Source: Achromobacter deleyi
GTDB taxonomy: Bacteria; Pseudomonadota; Gammaproteobacteria; Burkholderiales; Burkholderiaceae_B
Direction of reading: 5' to 3'
Length of the DNA: 64,000 nucleotides
Assembly: GCF_016127315.1 (NCBI RefSeq)
Contig: NZ_CP065997.1
Coordinates: forward strand, 3,968,001 to 4,032,000
Every line of letters starts with the position of its first letter. Within the stretch, counting starts at the first letter, position 1. A model generated the notes under the pieces. That model had not been told where the DNA came from, did not search any database, and saw only the letters and a list, made by a program, of their open reading frames with translations. The position numbers were made by a program, and so were the translations under genes. Shown in pieces: positions 1-8,184 of this stretch.

Positions 1-283
1 CATCGCCGCGCCCGACGTGCGCCAGTCGCCCGAGGCCTGGGCCGGGCGCCTGCACATGAGTCCGCGCACCTTCAGCCGCCATTTCCGCCAGCAGACCGGC
101 ATGGCGTTCTCGGCCTGGCGCCAGCGCGCCTGCGTGGTGCTGGCGCTGGCGCGGCTGGCGGCCGGCACGCCGGTGACGGCGATCGCGCTGGACTTCGGCT
201 ACCAGAGCCCGGCGGCGTTCTCGACCATGTTCAAGCGCGTGCTGGGCAGTCCGCCCACCAGTTATCTGCACCCGGCCGGTTAA
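1..283 (+). CDS. AraC-family regulator, C-terminal fragment
   Basis: Reading frame open from the window edge (frame of base 2), so the 5' part lies outside. The visible residues form the double helix-turn-helix of AraC/XylS activators: a first HTH around MSPRTFSRHFRQQTG and a second around AIALDFGYQSPAAFSTMFKRVLG, ending in the usual PxxY segment. It binds DNA as a transcription factor. The sensor domain is not visible, so the effector cannot be told. The short C-terminal tail is normal for the family. Confidence 0.9.
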   Translation, partial: IAAPDVRQSPEAWAGRLHMSPRTFSRHFRQQTGMAFSAWRQRACVVLALARLAAGTPVTAIALDFGYQSPAAFSTMFKRVLGSPPTSYLHPAG

Positions 284-299
284 GCGCCGCTGGTGGGCG

Positions 300-734
300 T
301 CAGCGCCGCAGCTTCATCGATACATCCGTATGCGTGCCGCGATCCAGGTCCGCGCCGCGGGCTTGCTCCCAGGCCGGCAGCGTGAGCAATTCGTTGCCCG
401 TCTCGCCCGACTCGATGCGCCGCGCGATATCGTCGAGCAGCTGGGTACGCGTGGCGAATCCGCGTCCTTGCAGGCCGCGGGCGAATAGCCGGTACGTCAG
501 ATTGGGTTCGGCTCCCTTCATCACGCCGAGGTCGAGGATGCGGCCGTGTTCATCGCGCAGCAGCAGGTGGCCGGGACGGGCGTAGATGCGGTAGATGCGC
601 CACGGCGAGGACACCGAGGCGTGGGCGCGCGGCGCGTCGGAGGGGGCGGGGCCGCCGGCCGGTGGCGGCGCGGGCGGCAGCAATTTCACGCAGGCGTTGG
701 CGAAGCGGGCAATGGACCTTCGGATGGCGCTCAC
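300..734 (-). CDS. Hypothetical protein, basic/Pro-rich N-terminus
   Basis: Family not recognised. The C-terminal ~90 residues look like a real soluble domain (RIYRIYARPGHLLLRDEHGR onward, then a helix LLDDIARRIESGETGNELL), while the N-terminal part is Ala/Pro-rich. The frame is open up to an ATG at 881 (193 aa), but neither start has a good ribosome site. I chose GTG 734 because it overlaps by GTGA the stop of a small ORF that does have an AGGAGGA site, suggesting coupling. Start uncertain; the domain itself is moderately supported. Convergent with the AraC gene. Confidence 0.4.
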   Translation of the reverse strand: MSAIRRSIARFANACVKLLPPAPPPAGGPAPSDAPRAHASVSSPWRIYRIYARPGHLLLRDEHGRILDLGVMKGAEPNLTYRLFARGLQGRGFATRTQLLDDIARRIESGETGNELLTLPAWEQARGADLDRGTHTDVSMKLRR

Positions 735-1105
735 GCCGGGTGCGCGCCGCGTGGGCGCGCCGAAGGGACGATGGAAATCGCGTGCGGCGGGGCGTGCGCC
801 GCGCGTTGGCAAAGAACATGGCGCATGGCCGTCTTCCTCCTGGATGGCGATACGGCGAGGTGACGCGCGTTCAAGCACCATCTTTGCAGGATACGCGCTT
901 TATTAGCCGCCGCGTGGATTTGTGCGAGCGTCAATTGGAAACACCCGTTGACTTTCGTTGAACGCACACCCATAGTGAATCGGCAGCTTTTCGAGCATCG
1001 TGATCAACGTCCGGTATCGCGCCCCCGTGGGTGCCTCATTGTTCGCCATCCTTTCCTTGACTGGCTTGCTTCCCGGGCAGTGCCCGCCACGCAAGGAGTG
1101 AAAAT

Positions 1106-1309
1106 ATGGAAACCGGCATTGTGAAGTGGTTCAACGACGCCAAGGGCTTTGGGTTCATCATGCCCGAGAATGGCGGCAAGGACCTGTTCGCGCATTTCTC
1201 CGAAATCGTCGGTGACGGCCACAAGGCCCTGGTCGAAAACCAGCGCGTCAGCTATGTCACGGCGCAAGGCGCCAAAGGCCCGCACGCGACGCAGATTCGC
1301 GCAATGTGA
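1106..1309 (+). CDS. cspA: Cold-shock protein, CspA family
   Basis: 67 residues, the typical length. Single OB-fold cold-shock domain with RNP1 (KGFGFI) and RNP2 (DLFAHFSEI) and the usual start TGIVKWFNDAKGFGF. Binds single-stranded RNA/DNA and melts RNA structure as an RNA chaperone in the cytoplasm. A good AAGGAG lies 7 bases before the ATG. A leader of about 220 bases upstream could carry the long 5' UTR common in csp mRNAs, but I cannot show a thermosensor. A small gene follows 41 bases downstream and may be co-transcribed. Confidence 0.95.
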   Translation: METGIVKWFNDAKGFGFIMPENGGKDLFAHFSEIVGDGHKALVENQRVSYVTAQGAKGPHATQIRAM

Positions 1310-1350
1310 CCCGCGGGCCCGCGTGGCCCCGGGTCCACACAGGAGGATGC

Positions 1351-1626
1351 ATGTTTCCCAACAACATGGTCTACAAGGGATACCGGCTGACTGCCAGCGT
1401 GTCCCGCATTGCGGTGGCGGGCAGCCACCGCCCCGCGTTCACCGCGACCGTGGCGGTCGATCTGGCCGGTGATGGCTACCCGTTGCACGATCCACAGTTG
1501 GTGCCGCTGTTCGCCTCGGGTGGTTTCGTGTCCTCACCGGTCATGGCGGTGGATGCCGCCATCCACCACGGGCGTGAACTGGTCGACGGCTACGTGAGGC
1601 CTGGCGCCCAGGTTCTCGCTCGCTAG
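1351..1626 (+). CDS. Small hypothetical protein downstream of cspA
   Basis: 91 residues starting MFPNNMVYKGYRL, with a perfect AGGAGG four bases before the ATG at 1351. An upstream in-frame start at 1306 lacks a ribosome site. No transmembrane segment or known motif; the protein looks like a small beta-rich fold (alternating hydrophobics in YRLTASVSRIAV and FTATVAVDLAG) with a C-terminal helix. Placement right after the cold-shock gene suggests co-expression in stress. Function unknown. Confidence 0.75.
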   Translation: MFPNNMVYKGYRLTASVSRIAVAGSHRPAFTATVAVDLAGDGYPLHDPQLVPLFASGGFVSSPVMAVDAAIHHGRELVDGYVRPGAQVLAR

Positions 1627-1647
1627 AATGCCTCGGCGGGGCGCGCC

Positions 1648-2301
1648 TCAGGCGACGCCCGCGCCATACCAGAGCACGGCGAAGAAATGGCAGGCCGTGC
1701 CGGCCAGCACGAACAGGTGCCAGACGAAGTGGCCGTAGCGCCAGCGGTTGTCGAACACGAAGAACACCACGCCGCCGGTATAGGCCAGTCCGCCGGCCAG
1801 CAGCCACCACAGGCCGCCGGTCGGCACCCGCTCCAGCATCGGCTTGACGGCGATGACCACCAGCCAGCCCATCGCCAGGTACAGCCCGGTGGACAGGGCG
1901 GGCCGGTCGAGCCGCTTGCTGGCCTTCAGGCCCACGCCCAGCAGCGCCATGCCCCACACCAGGCCGAACAGCGTCCAGCCCCACGGGCCGCGCAGCGCGC
2001 CCAGCGCGAAGGGCGTGTAGGTGCCGGCGATCAGCAGGTAGATGGCCGAGTGGTCGAGCACGTTGAAGAGGCGCTTGGCGCGGTTGTCGGGCAGCGCGTG
2101 GTAGATGGCCGAGGCCAGGTACAGCAGGCACATGCTGGCGGCGAAGATCGCCGCGCCCGCGATGAAGGCGGCGTCGCCCTGGCGCACGGCCGCGACGATC
2201 AGGATCGGGGCGGCGGCCAGCGCGCCGGCCGCGCCCAGACCGTGACTGATGGTGTTGGCGATTTCCTCGCCCAGGGTCTGGCGGCGGTCGTTTGGGAACA
2301 T
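1648..2301 (-). CDS. trhA: Hemolysin III / TrhA-type membrane protein
   Basis: About 217 residues with seven hydrophobic segments, as in the hemolysin III/TrhA branch of the PAQR superfamily. Typical family marks: GEEIANTISHG near the N-terminus, a conserved SAIYHALP, LDHSAIYLLIAGTYTP in the middle, and a C-terminal HFVWHLFVLAGTACHFFAVL with the His cluster thought to bind a metal. Inner membrane; TrhA of E. coli is linked to membrane energetics, and the precise role is unclear. The start at 2301 (MFPNDRRQT) is chosen because homology begins there; a Met at 2343 is the alternative. Confidence 0.85.
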   Translation of the reverse strand: MFPNDRRQTLGEEIANTISHGLGAAGALAAAPILIVAAVRQGDAAFIAGAAIFAASMCLLYLASAIYHALPDNRAKRLFNVLDHSAIYLLIAGTYTPFALGALRGPWGWTLFGLVWGMALLGVGLKASKRLDRPALSTGLYLAMGWLVVIAVKPMLERVPTGGLWWLLAGGLAYTGGVVFFVFDNRWRYGHFVWHLFVLAGTACHFFAVLWYGAGVA

Positions 2302-2569
2302 GGTTTGCTGGAGGGGGTTAATTAGTCTTAGGGTTTCCACCATAAGGGTTTTGGGCCGCCCGCTCAAGCCGCATCGGAGCACGGGGCGGCGCGCCTTGAT
2401 TTTCGGCAAACCGGGCGGGCATGGGGGCATTCGAAAAGCTGCGATGGCAAGTTACTGTGTGATACATTTCACTCGCTCAATCAGCCACCCGCAGAGGCGG
2501 CGCCACGCGTTATCGAAGGGCTGCGCATCCGGCGAGCCCGCACCAGACTCTTCAAGGGGAGGCGCTTCT

Positions 2570-2752
2570 ATGATTCCGGCAATCGGCCTGATGGTTGGGG
2601 CATACATCGTCACGCGCATGACCGCGACGTTGACCCGGCCCGGCACCAGCAAAGTCGTCAAAGTGCTTTCCATCATCACGATCGCGGTGGCGTTGGTGTC
2701 CTGTCTGGAATTGCTGACGAGCGGCGCGGCGATCCAGTCCGGGCGGTTCTGA
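2570..2752 (+). CDS. Small two-helix membrane protein
   Basis: 60 residues. ATG at 2570 follows AAGGGGAGG, a strong ribosome site. Two hydrophobic stretches (IPAIGLMVGAYIV, and VKVLSIITIAVALVSCLELL) separated by a short basic loop suggest a small inner-membrane hairpin. It lies 26 bases before an esterase gene on the same strand. Family not recognised; could be a small stress-related membrane protein. Confidence 0.65.
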   Translation: MIPAIGLMVGAYIVTRMTATLTRPGTSKVVKVLSIITIAVALVSCLELLTSGAAIQSGRF

Positions 2753-2778
2753 GCCGGGCCGGTCCCGGAGCATGATCA

Positions 2779-3852
2779 ATGGCGCGCAGTCTTACCCATC
2801 TGTTTTTCACCGCCGCGAAGAAGCTGAGCCGCATGCAGCGCGCGGCCTTGCGCATCGCGGCGCCCAAGCGGGTGCGGCAGCGCGCCGCGCCGGCGCGGCC
2901 GGCCGCCACGACCCGCCCGGCCGCGCACAGCGCCACCGGCGTCGCGGCCCCGAGCCTGGGCAGCGGCCGCTGGGAAGCCTCGCGCCAATTCTCCGACGCC
3001 CATGGCCGCGGGCTGTCCTTCGCCCGCTACACGCCGTTGGCCGCGCCGCGCCAGGGCATGCCGCTGGTGGTGATGCTGCACGGCTGTCGCCAGACCGCGC
3101 TGGCGTTCGCGCGCGGTTCGCGCATGAACCAGTGGGCCGACGCCGGCGGATTCATGGTGCTGTATCCGCAGCAATCGATGACGCGGCAGGTGCAGCGCTG
3201 CTGGCGCTGGTTCCAGCCCGACGCGCAGCACGGCGGCGCCGAGGCCGACCTGATCGCCGCCCTGATCCAGGCCGAGGTGGCGCGCCACGGGCTGGACCCG
3301 GAACGCGTCTACATCGCGGGCCTGTCGGCCGGCGCCAGCATGGCCGCGCTGGTGGCGCTGCGCCATCCCACCCTGATCGCCGCGCTGGCGATGCATTCCG
3401 GGCCGGTGCTGGGCGACGCCCACAACGCCGCGGCCGGCCTGAACACGATGCGCCGCGGCTCGGTCAAGCCGTTGCTGCCGCTGTTGCAGGGCGTGGCGGA
3501 TCCGGCCGCGTTCGCGCTCGGCATGCCGGCCATGATCCTGCAGGGGCAGATGGATCCGGCGGTGGCGCCGCGCAATGCCAGGCAATTGTTCGAGCAGTTC
3601 CGCGCCCTGAACGGGCTGGCGGCGGACGAGCCGACGGTCGAGCGGGTGCTGGGCCTGGGCACCGAGAAGGCCTATCGCCGCGTCGATCTGCTGCGGGGCC
3701 GCAAGATCGTGCTGCGGCTGTGCGAGATCACCCGCGTCGAGCACGGCTGGAGCGGTGGCGATGCCTCGGTGCGCTATCACGCGCGCAGCGGCCCCGACGC
3801 CTCGGCGCTGATCTGGCGGTTCTTCCAGGGCCAGCGGCGCGTGGCCGCATAG
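2779..3852 (+). CDS. PHB-depolymerase-family esterase (LpqC type)
   Basis: 357-residue alpha/beta hydrolase. Motifs: LVVMLHGCRQTA (oxyanion region, about residues 96-107), the lipase box GLSAGAS, LQGQMDPAV around the acid residue, and EHGWSGGD near the C-terminus supplying the His. This is the type 1 short-chain poly(3-hydroxyalkanoate) depolymerase/esterase family, which hydrolyses polyester or small esters such as feruloyl esters. The N-terminus is basic and has no clear signal peptide, so secretion is doubtful. Ribosome site CCGGAG. Its stop codon lies in a perfect 10-bp tandem repeat (3843-3862). Confidence 0.85.
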   Translation: MARSLTHLFFTAAKKLSRMQRAALRIAAPKRVRQRAAPARPAATTRPAAHSATGVAAPSLGSGRWEASRQFSDAHGRGLSFARYTPLAAPRQGMPLVVMLHGCRQTALAFARGSRMNQWADAGGFMVLYPQQSMTRQVQRCWRWFQPDAQHGGAEADLIAALIQAEVARHGLDPERVYIAGLSAGASMAALVALRHPTLIAALAMHSGPVLGDAHNAAAGLNTMRRGSVKPLLPLLQGVADPAAFALGMPAMILQGQMDPAVAPRNARQLFEQFRALNGLAADEPTVERVLGLGTEKAYRRVDLLRGRKIVLRLCEITRVEHGWSGGDASVRYHARSGPDASALIWRFFQGQRRVAA

Positions 3853-4056
3853 GGCCGCATAGGGCGGCGCGGCCTCCCGGCGGGCGCGGGGATGGCCGGA
3901 CGCGGACCGGCGCGTTATTGTTCAGAAAACGGAAACAGAGATGTCGTCCCAGGCGCCGGCCGGCCATCGCGACGCGGCGCTAACATCGCGCCACGCCCGC
4001 AGACTTGGCGCCGTTCCCGGCGACCGGCCGGGCAAGCCTATTTGGAACTCATCATC

Positions 4057-4569
4057 ATGTCCCTGTCCATGTACCAGGCCTCGGTGCCTGTCTTCATCCG
4101 CGGTTTGAGCGTGCTGGCCACGCTGCTGGAAAAGGGCGCCGCCCACGCGGCCGCCAACGGCATCGATCCGGCCGAGCTGGTCAACGCCCGCCTGGCCCCC
4201 GACATGTATCCGCTGTCGGGCCAGGTGCAACGCGCCAGCGATGCCTCCAAGTTCGCCACGCAGCGGCTGTCGCAGGTCGAGTCGCCCAAGTTTCCCGATG
4301 AGGAAACCACTTTCGAGCAATTGCAGAAACGTGTCGCCGACACCATCGCCTATCTGCGTTCGGTGCCGGCCGAGGCGCTTGAAGGCGCCGAGGGCCGCAA
4401 GGTCACGCTCAGCTTTGGCGAGTTCAAGCCCGAGTTCCAAGGCGACGCCTACCTGCTGACGTTCGCGCTGCCGAACTTCTATTTCCACGTCACCACCGCC
4501 TACGACATCCTGCGCCACGCCGGCGTGCCGATCGGCAAGCTGGACTTCCTGGGGCCGTACACGGCCTGA
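4057..4569 (+). CDS. DUF1993 family protein
   Basis: 170 residues starting MSLSMYQASVPVFIRGL, with the family hallmark of an N-terminal YQASVPVFxRxLxxLxxLL helix, the central ARLAPDMYPLSGQVQ, and a C-terminal LPNFYFHVTTAYDILRHAG. DUF1993 proteins are predicted helical-bundle proteins related to DinB-type folds; no activity is established. The frame is open to 3892, but the motif begins at 4057. Followed by two large hairpins, then a convergent VOC gene. Confidence 0.85.
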   Translation: MSLSMYQASVPVFIRGLSVLATLLEKGAAHAAANGIDPAELVNARLAPDMYPLSGQVQRASDASKFATQRLSQVESPKFPDEETTFEQLQKRVADTIAYLRSVPAEALEGAEGRKVTLSFGEFKPEFQGDAYLLTFALPNFYFHVTTAYDILRHAGVPIGKLDFLGPYTA

Positions 4570-4573
4570 CGCG

Positions 4574-4626
4574 GCGTCCGGGCGGCCCGGACGCCCGCGC
4601 CCGTCCGGACGAGCGTCGGACGGGCG
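4574..4626. terminator. Twin hairpins between convergent genes
   Basis: Two adjacent perfect stem-loops: a 9-bp stem with 3-nt loop (4574-4594, GCGTCCGGG/CCCGGACGC), and a 9-bp stem with 11-nt loop (4598-4626, CGCCCGTCC/GGACGGGCG). No U-tract follows on either strand. Position between the stop of DUF1993 and the stop of the VOC gene fits a bidirectional terminator or 3'-end stabiliser. Confidence 0.6.
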
Positions 4627-4640
4627 CTTGCAGCGGCGTT

Positions 4641-5144
4641 TCAGCCCTGCTTCCTGGACGGGTCGCCGCAGCCTTCCATCTCGCCCATCTGGGCCATGTT
4701 GCGCTGGATCTCCTCGGGCGTCAGGTCTTCCTTGTGGGTGGCGATCGACCAGCGATGGCCGAACGGATCCACCACCTGGCCGTAGCGGTCGCCCCAGAAC
4801 ATGTCCGCCGCCGGCATGGTGACCTGCGCGCCCGCCGCCACCGCCTGCTTGATCGCGGCATCCACATCCTGCACGTACAGGTGCAGCGTCACCGGCGAGC
4901 CCTTGAGCGCCTTGGGCCCCAGGCTGCCCCATTCGGGGAAGTCATCCATCAGCATCACCACCGAATCGCCGATGCGGATCGCGGCGTGCATCACCTTGCC
5001 GCCGGGAGCCGGCAGGCGCGTCAGTTCCTCGGCGTTGAACGCCTTGCGGTAGAAGGCAATCGCATCCGAGGCGCCTTCGCACACGATGTGCGGGGTCAGG
5101 GTGTGCATGCCGTCGGGAATCGCTTTCTTTGCGGGGGTGGCCAT
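4641..5144 (-). CDS. VOC-family (glyoxalase/PhnB-like) protein
   Basis: 167 residues with the paired beta-alpha-beta-beta-beta modules of the vicinal-oxygen-chelate fold: HTLTPHIVCEGASDAIAFYRKAF at the start and DMFWGDRYGQVVDPFGHRWSIATH at the end. This PhnB/YdhX-like subgroup is mostly uncharacterised; some members bind metals or confer resistance to small toxic compounds. Cytoplasmic. Followed upstream by a DUF1428 gene on the same strand, 135 bases away, so the two may be expressed together. Confidence 0.85.
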   Translation of the reverse strand: MATPAKKAIPDGMHTLTPHIVCEGASDAIAFYRKAFNAEELTRLPAPGGKVMHAAIRIGDSVVMLMDDFPEWGSLGPKALKGSPVTLHLYVQDVDAAIKQAVAAGAQVTMPAADMFWGDRYGQVVDPFGHRWSIATHKEDLTPEEIQRNMAQMGEMEGCGDPSRKQG

Positions 5145-5279
5145 GATGTGTCTCCGAAAACCGGGAAGAGGGTTGGGGTACGTGGGGACGGGTCGCGGGG
5201 GCGCCTGCGCGTTCCGGTCCGTCCTGTTCCTACGACGAACGGACGGCGCCGGGATCGACAGGCCGCCGCGCCTTTTTTT

Positions 5280-5648
5280 TCAACCGCGGGCCGACTTGGC
5301 CACCAGGGTGCTGAAGCCGCCCCAGCACATGCGCTTGAAATCGAACACGCCCTCGCAGGACATGCCCGTCAGGCGCGGGTCGGCCATGACCTTGGCGTTG
5401 ATGCGGTCGCGTTCGGCCTTGCTGGCGAACGCGATCCACGAAAACACCACCGTCTCGCCCTCGCGCGCGCTGGCGGCGGCGCTGAACGAGCCGAAGCCCT
5501 CGCCGTCGATGTCGTCCGCCACGCACTCGCGGAATTCCAGCGCGCCGTATTCCAGCCAGATCGAGCCGGCCAGCTCGGCCATCTTGCGATAGGCCTCGAT
5601 GTTGGCCTTGGGCACGCTCAGCAGGTAACCATCTATGTACTGTTCCAT
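5280..5648 (-). CDS. DUF1428 family protein (YbaA-like)
   Basis: 122 residues starting MEQYIDGYLLSVP. Motifs typical of DUF1428: YRKMAELAGSIWLEYGALEFRECVADD and VFSWIAFASKAERDRINAKVMADPR, ending CEGVFDFKRMCWGGF. The fold is a dimeric ferredoxin-like (ABM-type) domain; biochemical role unknown. Upstream Met codons would add an untypical N-terminus, so the start is set at 5648, preceded by AAGGAGC. Probably in one transcription unit with the VOC gene. Confidence 0.85.
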   Translation of the reverse strand: MEQYIDGYLLSVPKANIEAYRKMAELAGSIWLEYGALEFRECVADDIDGEGFGSFSAAASAREGETVVFSWIAFASKAERDRINAKVMADPRLTGMSCEGVFDFKRMCWGGFSTLVAKSARG

Positions 5649-5830
5649 CAGATGCTCCTTGACTCCGTGTTGTTGTACGCGCCGCCCGCAAGCCCGCATC
5701 GTCGCGGCGGCCGCGCCGGCAGCGATGCCGGTAGATGTCACTGTATCGGGATCGGCGGCGCTTTCAGATAGGCGATTGCGACATTCTTGAGGGTGGATTG
5801 CGACAGGTCTGTCGGCGTATGCTTGGCGGC

Positions 5831-6793
5831 ATGAAAAACATCGCTTTCCTGCTGCCGTCCGGCGCCAATATCGCGTCGCTGGAAACGGCCCGGCACGGTT
5901 TCCTGGTGGCCAACGAATACCTGGCCGCGCAGGGGCGCGCGCCGCGGTTCCAGGTGCGCACGTTGGCCGCCACGCGCCAGGTCAGCCTGGACGACGGCCG
6001 CATCACGGTGCAGGCCGACCTGGTGCTGGACGAGGCCCGCGATATCGACATCTGCATCGCGCCGCCGTTGCTGGGGGCGGTGTCCGACGTGGTGCTGTCC
6101 AACCGCGAACTGGTCGAATGGATCGCCCGCCACTACCGCGGCGGCGGCGAAGTGGCCAGCCTGTGCCTGGGCGCGGCGCTGCTGGCCGCCGGCGGCCTGC
6201 TCGACGGCCAGCAGGCGGTGGTGCACTGGGCGGCGCGCAACCTGTACGCCAGCCTGTTCCCGGCGGTGGATTGGAGCATCGACCGCGTGGTCCATTCCGG
6301 CAACGGCATCTACACCAGCGGCGGCGCCTTCTCGGCCGCGCACCTGGTGCTGCACCTGATCGAGAAATACACCGACCGCGACACCGCCATCTGGTGCGCC
6401 AAGTACTTCCAGCTCGACTGGAGCCGCCAGAGCCAGCTGCCGTTCTCGGTGTTCATGGGGCAGAAGGCGCACGCCGACCAGGTGGTGCGCGCGGTGCAGG
6501 ATTTCATCGAGAGCCGCTACACCGAGAAAATCACCGTCGAGGACCTGGCCGACCGCCATGCGCTCGGCCGCCGCACGCTCGAACGGCGCTTTCGCCAGGC
6601 CACCGGCAACAGCATCGTCGAGTACGTGCAGCGCGTGCGCGTCGAGGCCGCCAAGCGGCGCCTGGAAAGCTCGCGCAAGAGCGTGTCGGAAGTGATGTAC
6701 GAGGTCGGCTACAACGACACCAAGGCCTTTCGCGACATCTTCAACAAGTACTGCGGCATGTCGCCCGTGGGTTACCGCGAGCGCTACCAGTAG
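5831..6793 (+). CDS. GlxA-type AraC regulator (GATase1-like sensor)
   Basis: About 320 residues. N-terminal DJ-1/PfpI-like domain (residues ~3-180) with a kept nucleophile elbow SLCLGAALLA, then a C-terminal AraC double HTH (residues ~225-318; ALGRRTLERRFRQATG and MYEVGYNDTKAFRDIFNKYCG). GlxA-family proteins control transcription in response to small nitrogen compounds; the GATase1-like domain is a sensor rather than an enzyme. It is divergent from the DUF1428-VOC genes (183 bases between starts) and may control them. Start at 5831; an in-frame ATG at 5819 is possible. Confidence 0.9.
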   Translation: MKNIAFLLPSGANIASLETARHGFLVANEYLAAQGRAPRFQVRTLAATRQVSLDDGRITVQADLVLDEARDIDICIAPPLLGAVSDVVLSNRELVEWIARHYRGGGEVASLCLGAALLAAGGLLDGQQAVVHWAARNLYASLFPAVDWSIDRVVHSGNGIYTSGGAFSAAHLVLHLIEKYTDRDTAIWCAKYFQLDWSRQSQLPFSVFMGQKAHADQVVRAVQDFIESRYTEKITVEDLADRHALGRRTLERRFRQATGNSIVEYVQRVRVEAAKRRLESSRKSVSEVMYEVGYNDTKAFRDIFNKYCGMSPVGYRERYQ

Positions 6794-6796
6794 CCG

Positions 6797-6813
6797 GGCC
6801 GCCCGCGGCGGCC
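6797..6813. terminator. Perfect hairpin at a convergent junction
   Basis: GGCCGCC-CGC-GGCGGCC, a 7-bp stem with a 3-nt loop, fills the gap between the GlxA stop (6793) and the ZntB stop (6815). No U-tract. It resembles the hairpins at other convergent junctions in this window. Confidence 0.45.
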
Positions 6814-6814
6814 G

Positions 6815-7852
6815 TCAGCCCGCGCGCCGGCGGCGGAACGCCAGCCACGCCACGAATCCCGTGAAGGCCGCGACCAGCACGCAGATGATCCAGAAGCCGT
6901 GGTGGTCGTCCGACAGCGGGATGCCGCCCACGTTCATGCCGAACAGGCCCGCCATGATGTTGATCGGCAGCGCCAGCACCGTCACCAGCGTCAGGGTGAA
7001 CAGGGTGCGGTTGTTCTGTTCATCGAGCCGCGCCGTCATTTCTTCCTGCAGCAGCTTGATGCGTTCGACCAGGCCGGCCATGTCGCCCAGCACCACCGAG
7101 AATTCCTCGGTGGATTCGCGCAGTTCCTGCACGTCGCGCGGTCGCAGCCAGGCGGGTGGCCGCGCCAGCAGGCGGAACACCGAGCCTGGCTCCGGCGCCA
7201 GCGTGCGCTGCAGCCGCACCAGCACGCGGCGGGTGGCGGCCAGGTCCAGGCGCCCCGGGCCGCCGCGCGCGGCCAGGAAATGATCCTCGATGCCGTCGAC
7301 ATCGACGCTGGCCTTGCGCACGATCTCCATCATCAGGTCGGCCTGGTCGCGCATCAGGTGCGCCAGCAGTTCGGCCGGCGACCCGAACGGTTCGCCGCGC
7401 CGCACGTGTTCGCGCAGGCGGTCGAGCGAGCGCAGCGGCTTGCGGCGCAGGGTCACCAGCAGCTTGCGGTGCGCGCAGACCCACAGGGTCGAGACCTGCG
7501 CCGGGGTGCGGTCGAAATCGAAGATGACGTCGTTGAAGACCGCCACCAGCGCGCCTTCCTGCTGCTCGATGCGGGTTGAGTGGGCCTCGCCGCCCAGCAT
7601 TGCGATGAAGGTGTCGGGCAGGTCCAGGTGGGCCTGCAGCCAGCGCACGCAGCCGGCCTGCGACAGGTTCAGGTGCAGCCAGAGAAAGGCGCCGTCCTCG
7701 GGCGCGTCGCCATCCTGCGCGATGCGCGCCAGCAGGTCGGCGACCGCGGGCGAGGCGATTTCCGTGGCGGGGCCGCCGCCCTTGAACCGGAACGCGCAGA
7801 TCAGGCCGGAGATGTCGGATTGGTAGTCGGCCGCTGCCGCTGGGGTCGTCAT
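6815..7852 (-). CDS. zntB: CorA-family zinc transporter, ZntB-like
   Basis: 345 residues. Long cytoplasmic N-terminal domain and two C-terminal transmembrane helices joined by the family signature GMNVGG (in LFGMNVGGIPLSDDHHGFW), ending in a positively charged tail. The GMN loop is the selectivity filter of the CorA/ZntB pentamer. ZntB of enterobacteria moves Zn2+ with a proton; magnesium transport is the alternative. Start at 7852 because the N-terminus SDISGLICAFRFKGGG fits the family; the frame is open further to 8170. Confidence 0.85.
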   Translation of the reverse strand: MTTPAAAADYQSDISGLICAFRFKGGGPATEIASPAVADLLARIAQDGDAPEDGAFLWLHLNLSQAGCVRWLQAHLDLPDTFIAMLGGEAHSTRIEQQEGALVAVFNDVIFDFDRTPAQVSTLWVCAHRKLLVTLRRKPLRSLDRLREHVRRGEPFGSPAELLAHLMRDQADLMMEIVRKASVDVDGIEDHFLAARGGPGRLDLAATRRVLVRLQRTLAPEPGSVFRLLARPPAWLRPRDVQELRESTEEFSVVLGDMAGLVERIKLLQEEMTARLDEQNNRTLFTLTLVTVLALPINIMAGLFGMNVGGIPLSDDHHGFWIICVLVAAFTGFVAWLAFRRRRAG

Positions 7853-8184
7853 GATGCGCGATGGTGACGCGGCAATGTGACAGTCCCGCGACAACGGGCC
7901 GCCGGCCCGCCATCCCCGCTCTGCCGGGGGACCGCGCCACGGGGAAACCCGATATAAAACTTTGCACAGCCTCCATGATCCAGCGTTATGCATGGGCCTC
8001 GCGGGCTTGCCGGGCGGATCGGGAATTCGCCGTTGAATCAATGTGTTAGCCGTAGCGGGCGGTGGCCGCCCGAGGCCCGGCGCGGCCGCTTCCGGCCGTT
8101 TCCCAATTGCCCGGGCGCATGCATGATGGTGCCTCCTGTCGGGCCCGCCACGGCGCGCCTGTCCATGCATTGGGACTTTTCTTG
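7853..8184. other. 332-base divergent intergenic region
   Basis: Lies between the ZntB start (-) and the hydantoinase start (+). It should hold the promoters for both. A weak sigma-70-like pair TTGCAC (7962-7967) and TTATGC (7986-7991) points toward the hydantoinase. I see no hidden gene or strong repeat; the ORFs here have no ribosome site or recognisable product. Confidence 0.35.

Noticed and set aside
5273..5280. Run of eight T as a terminator
   Set aside because: No proper hairpin precedes it on the plus strand and no plus-strand gene ends there; on the minus strand it overlaps the DUF1428 stop as A residues.
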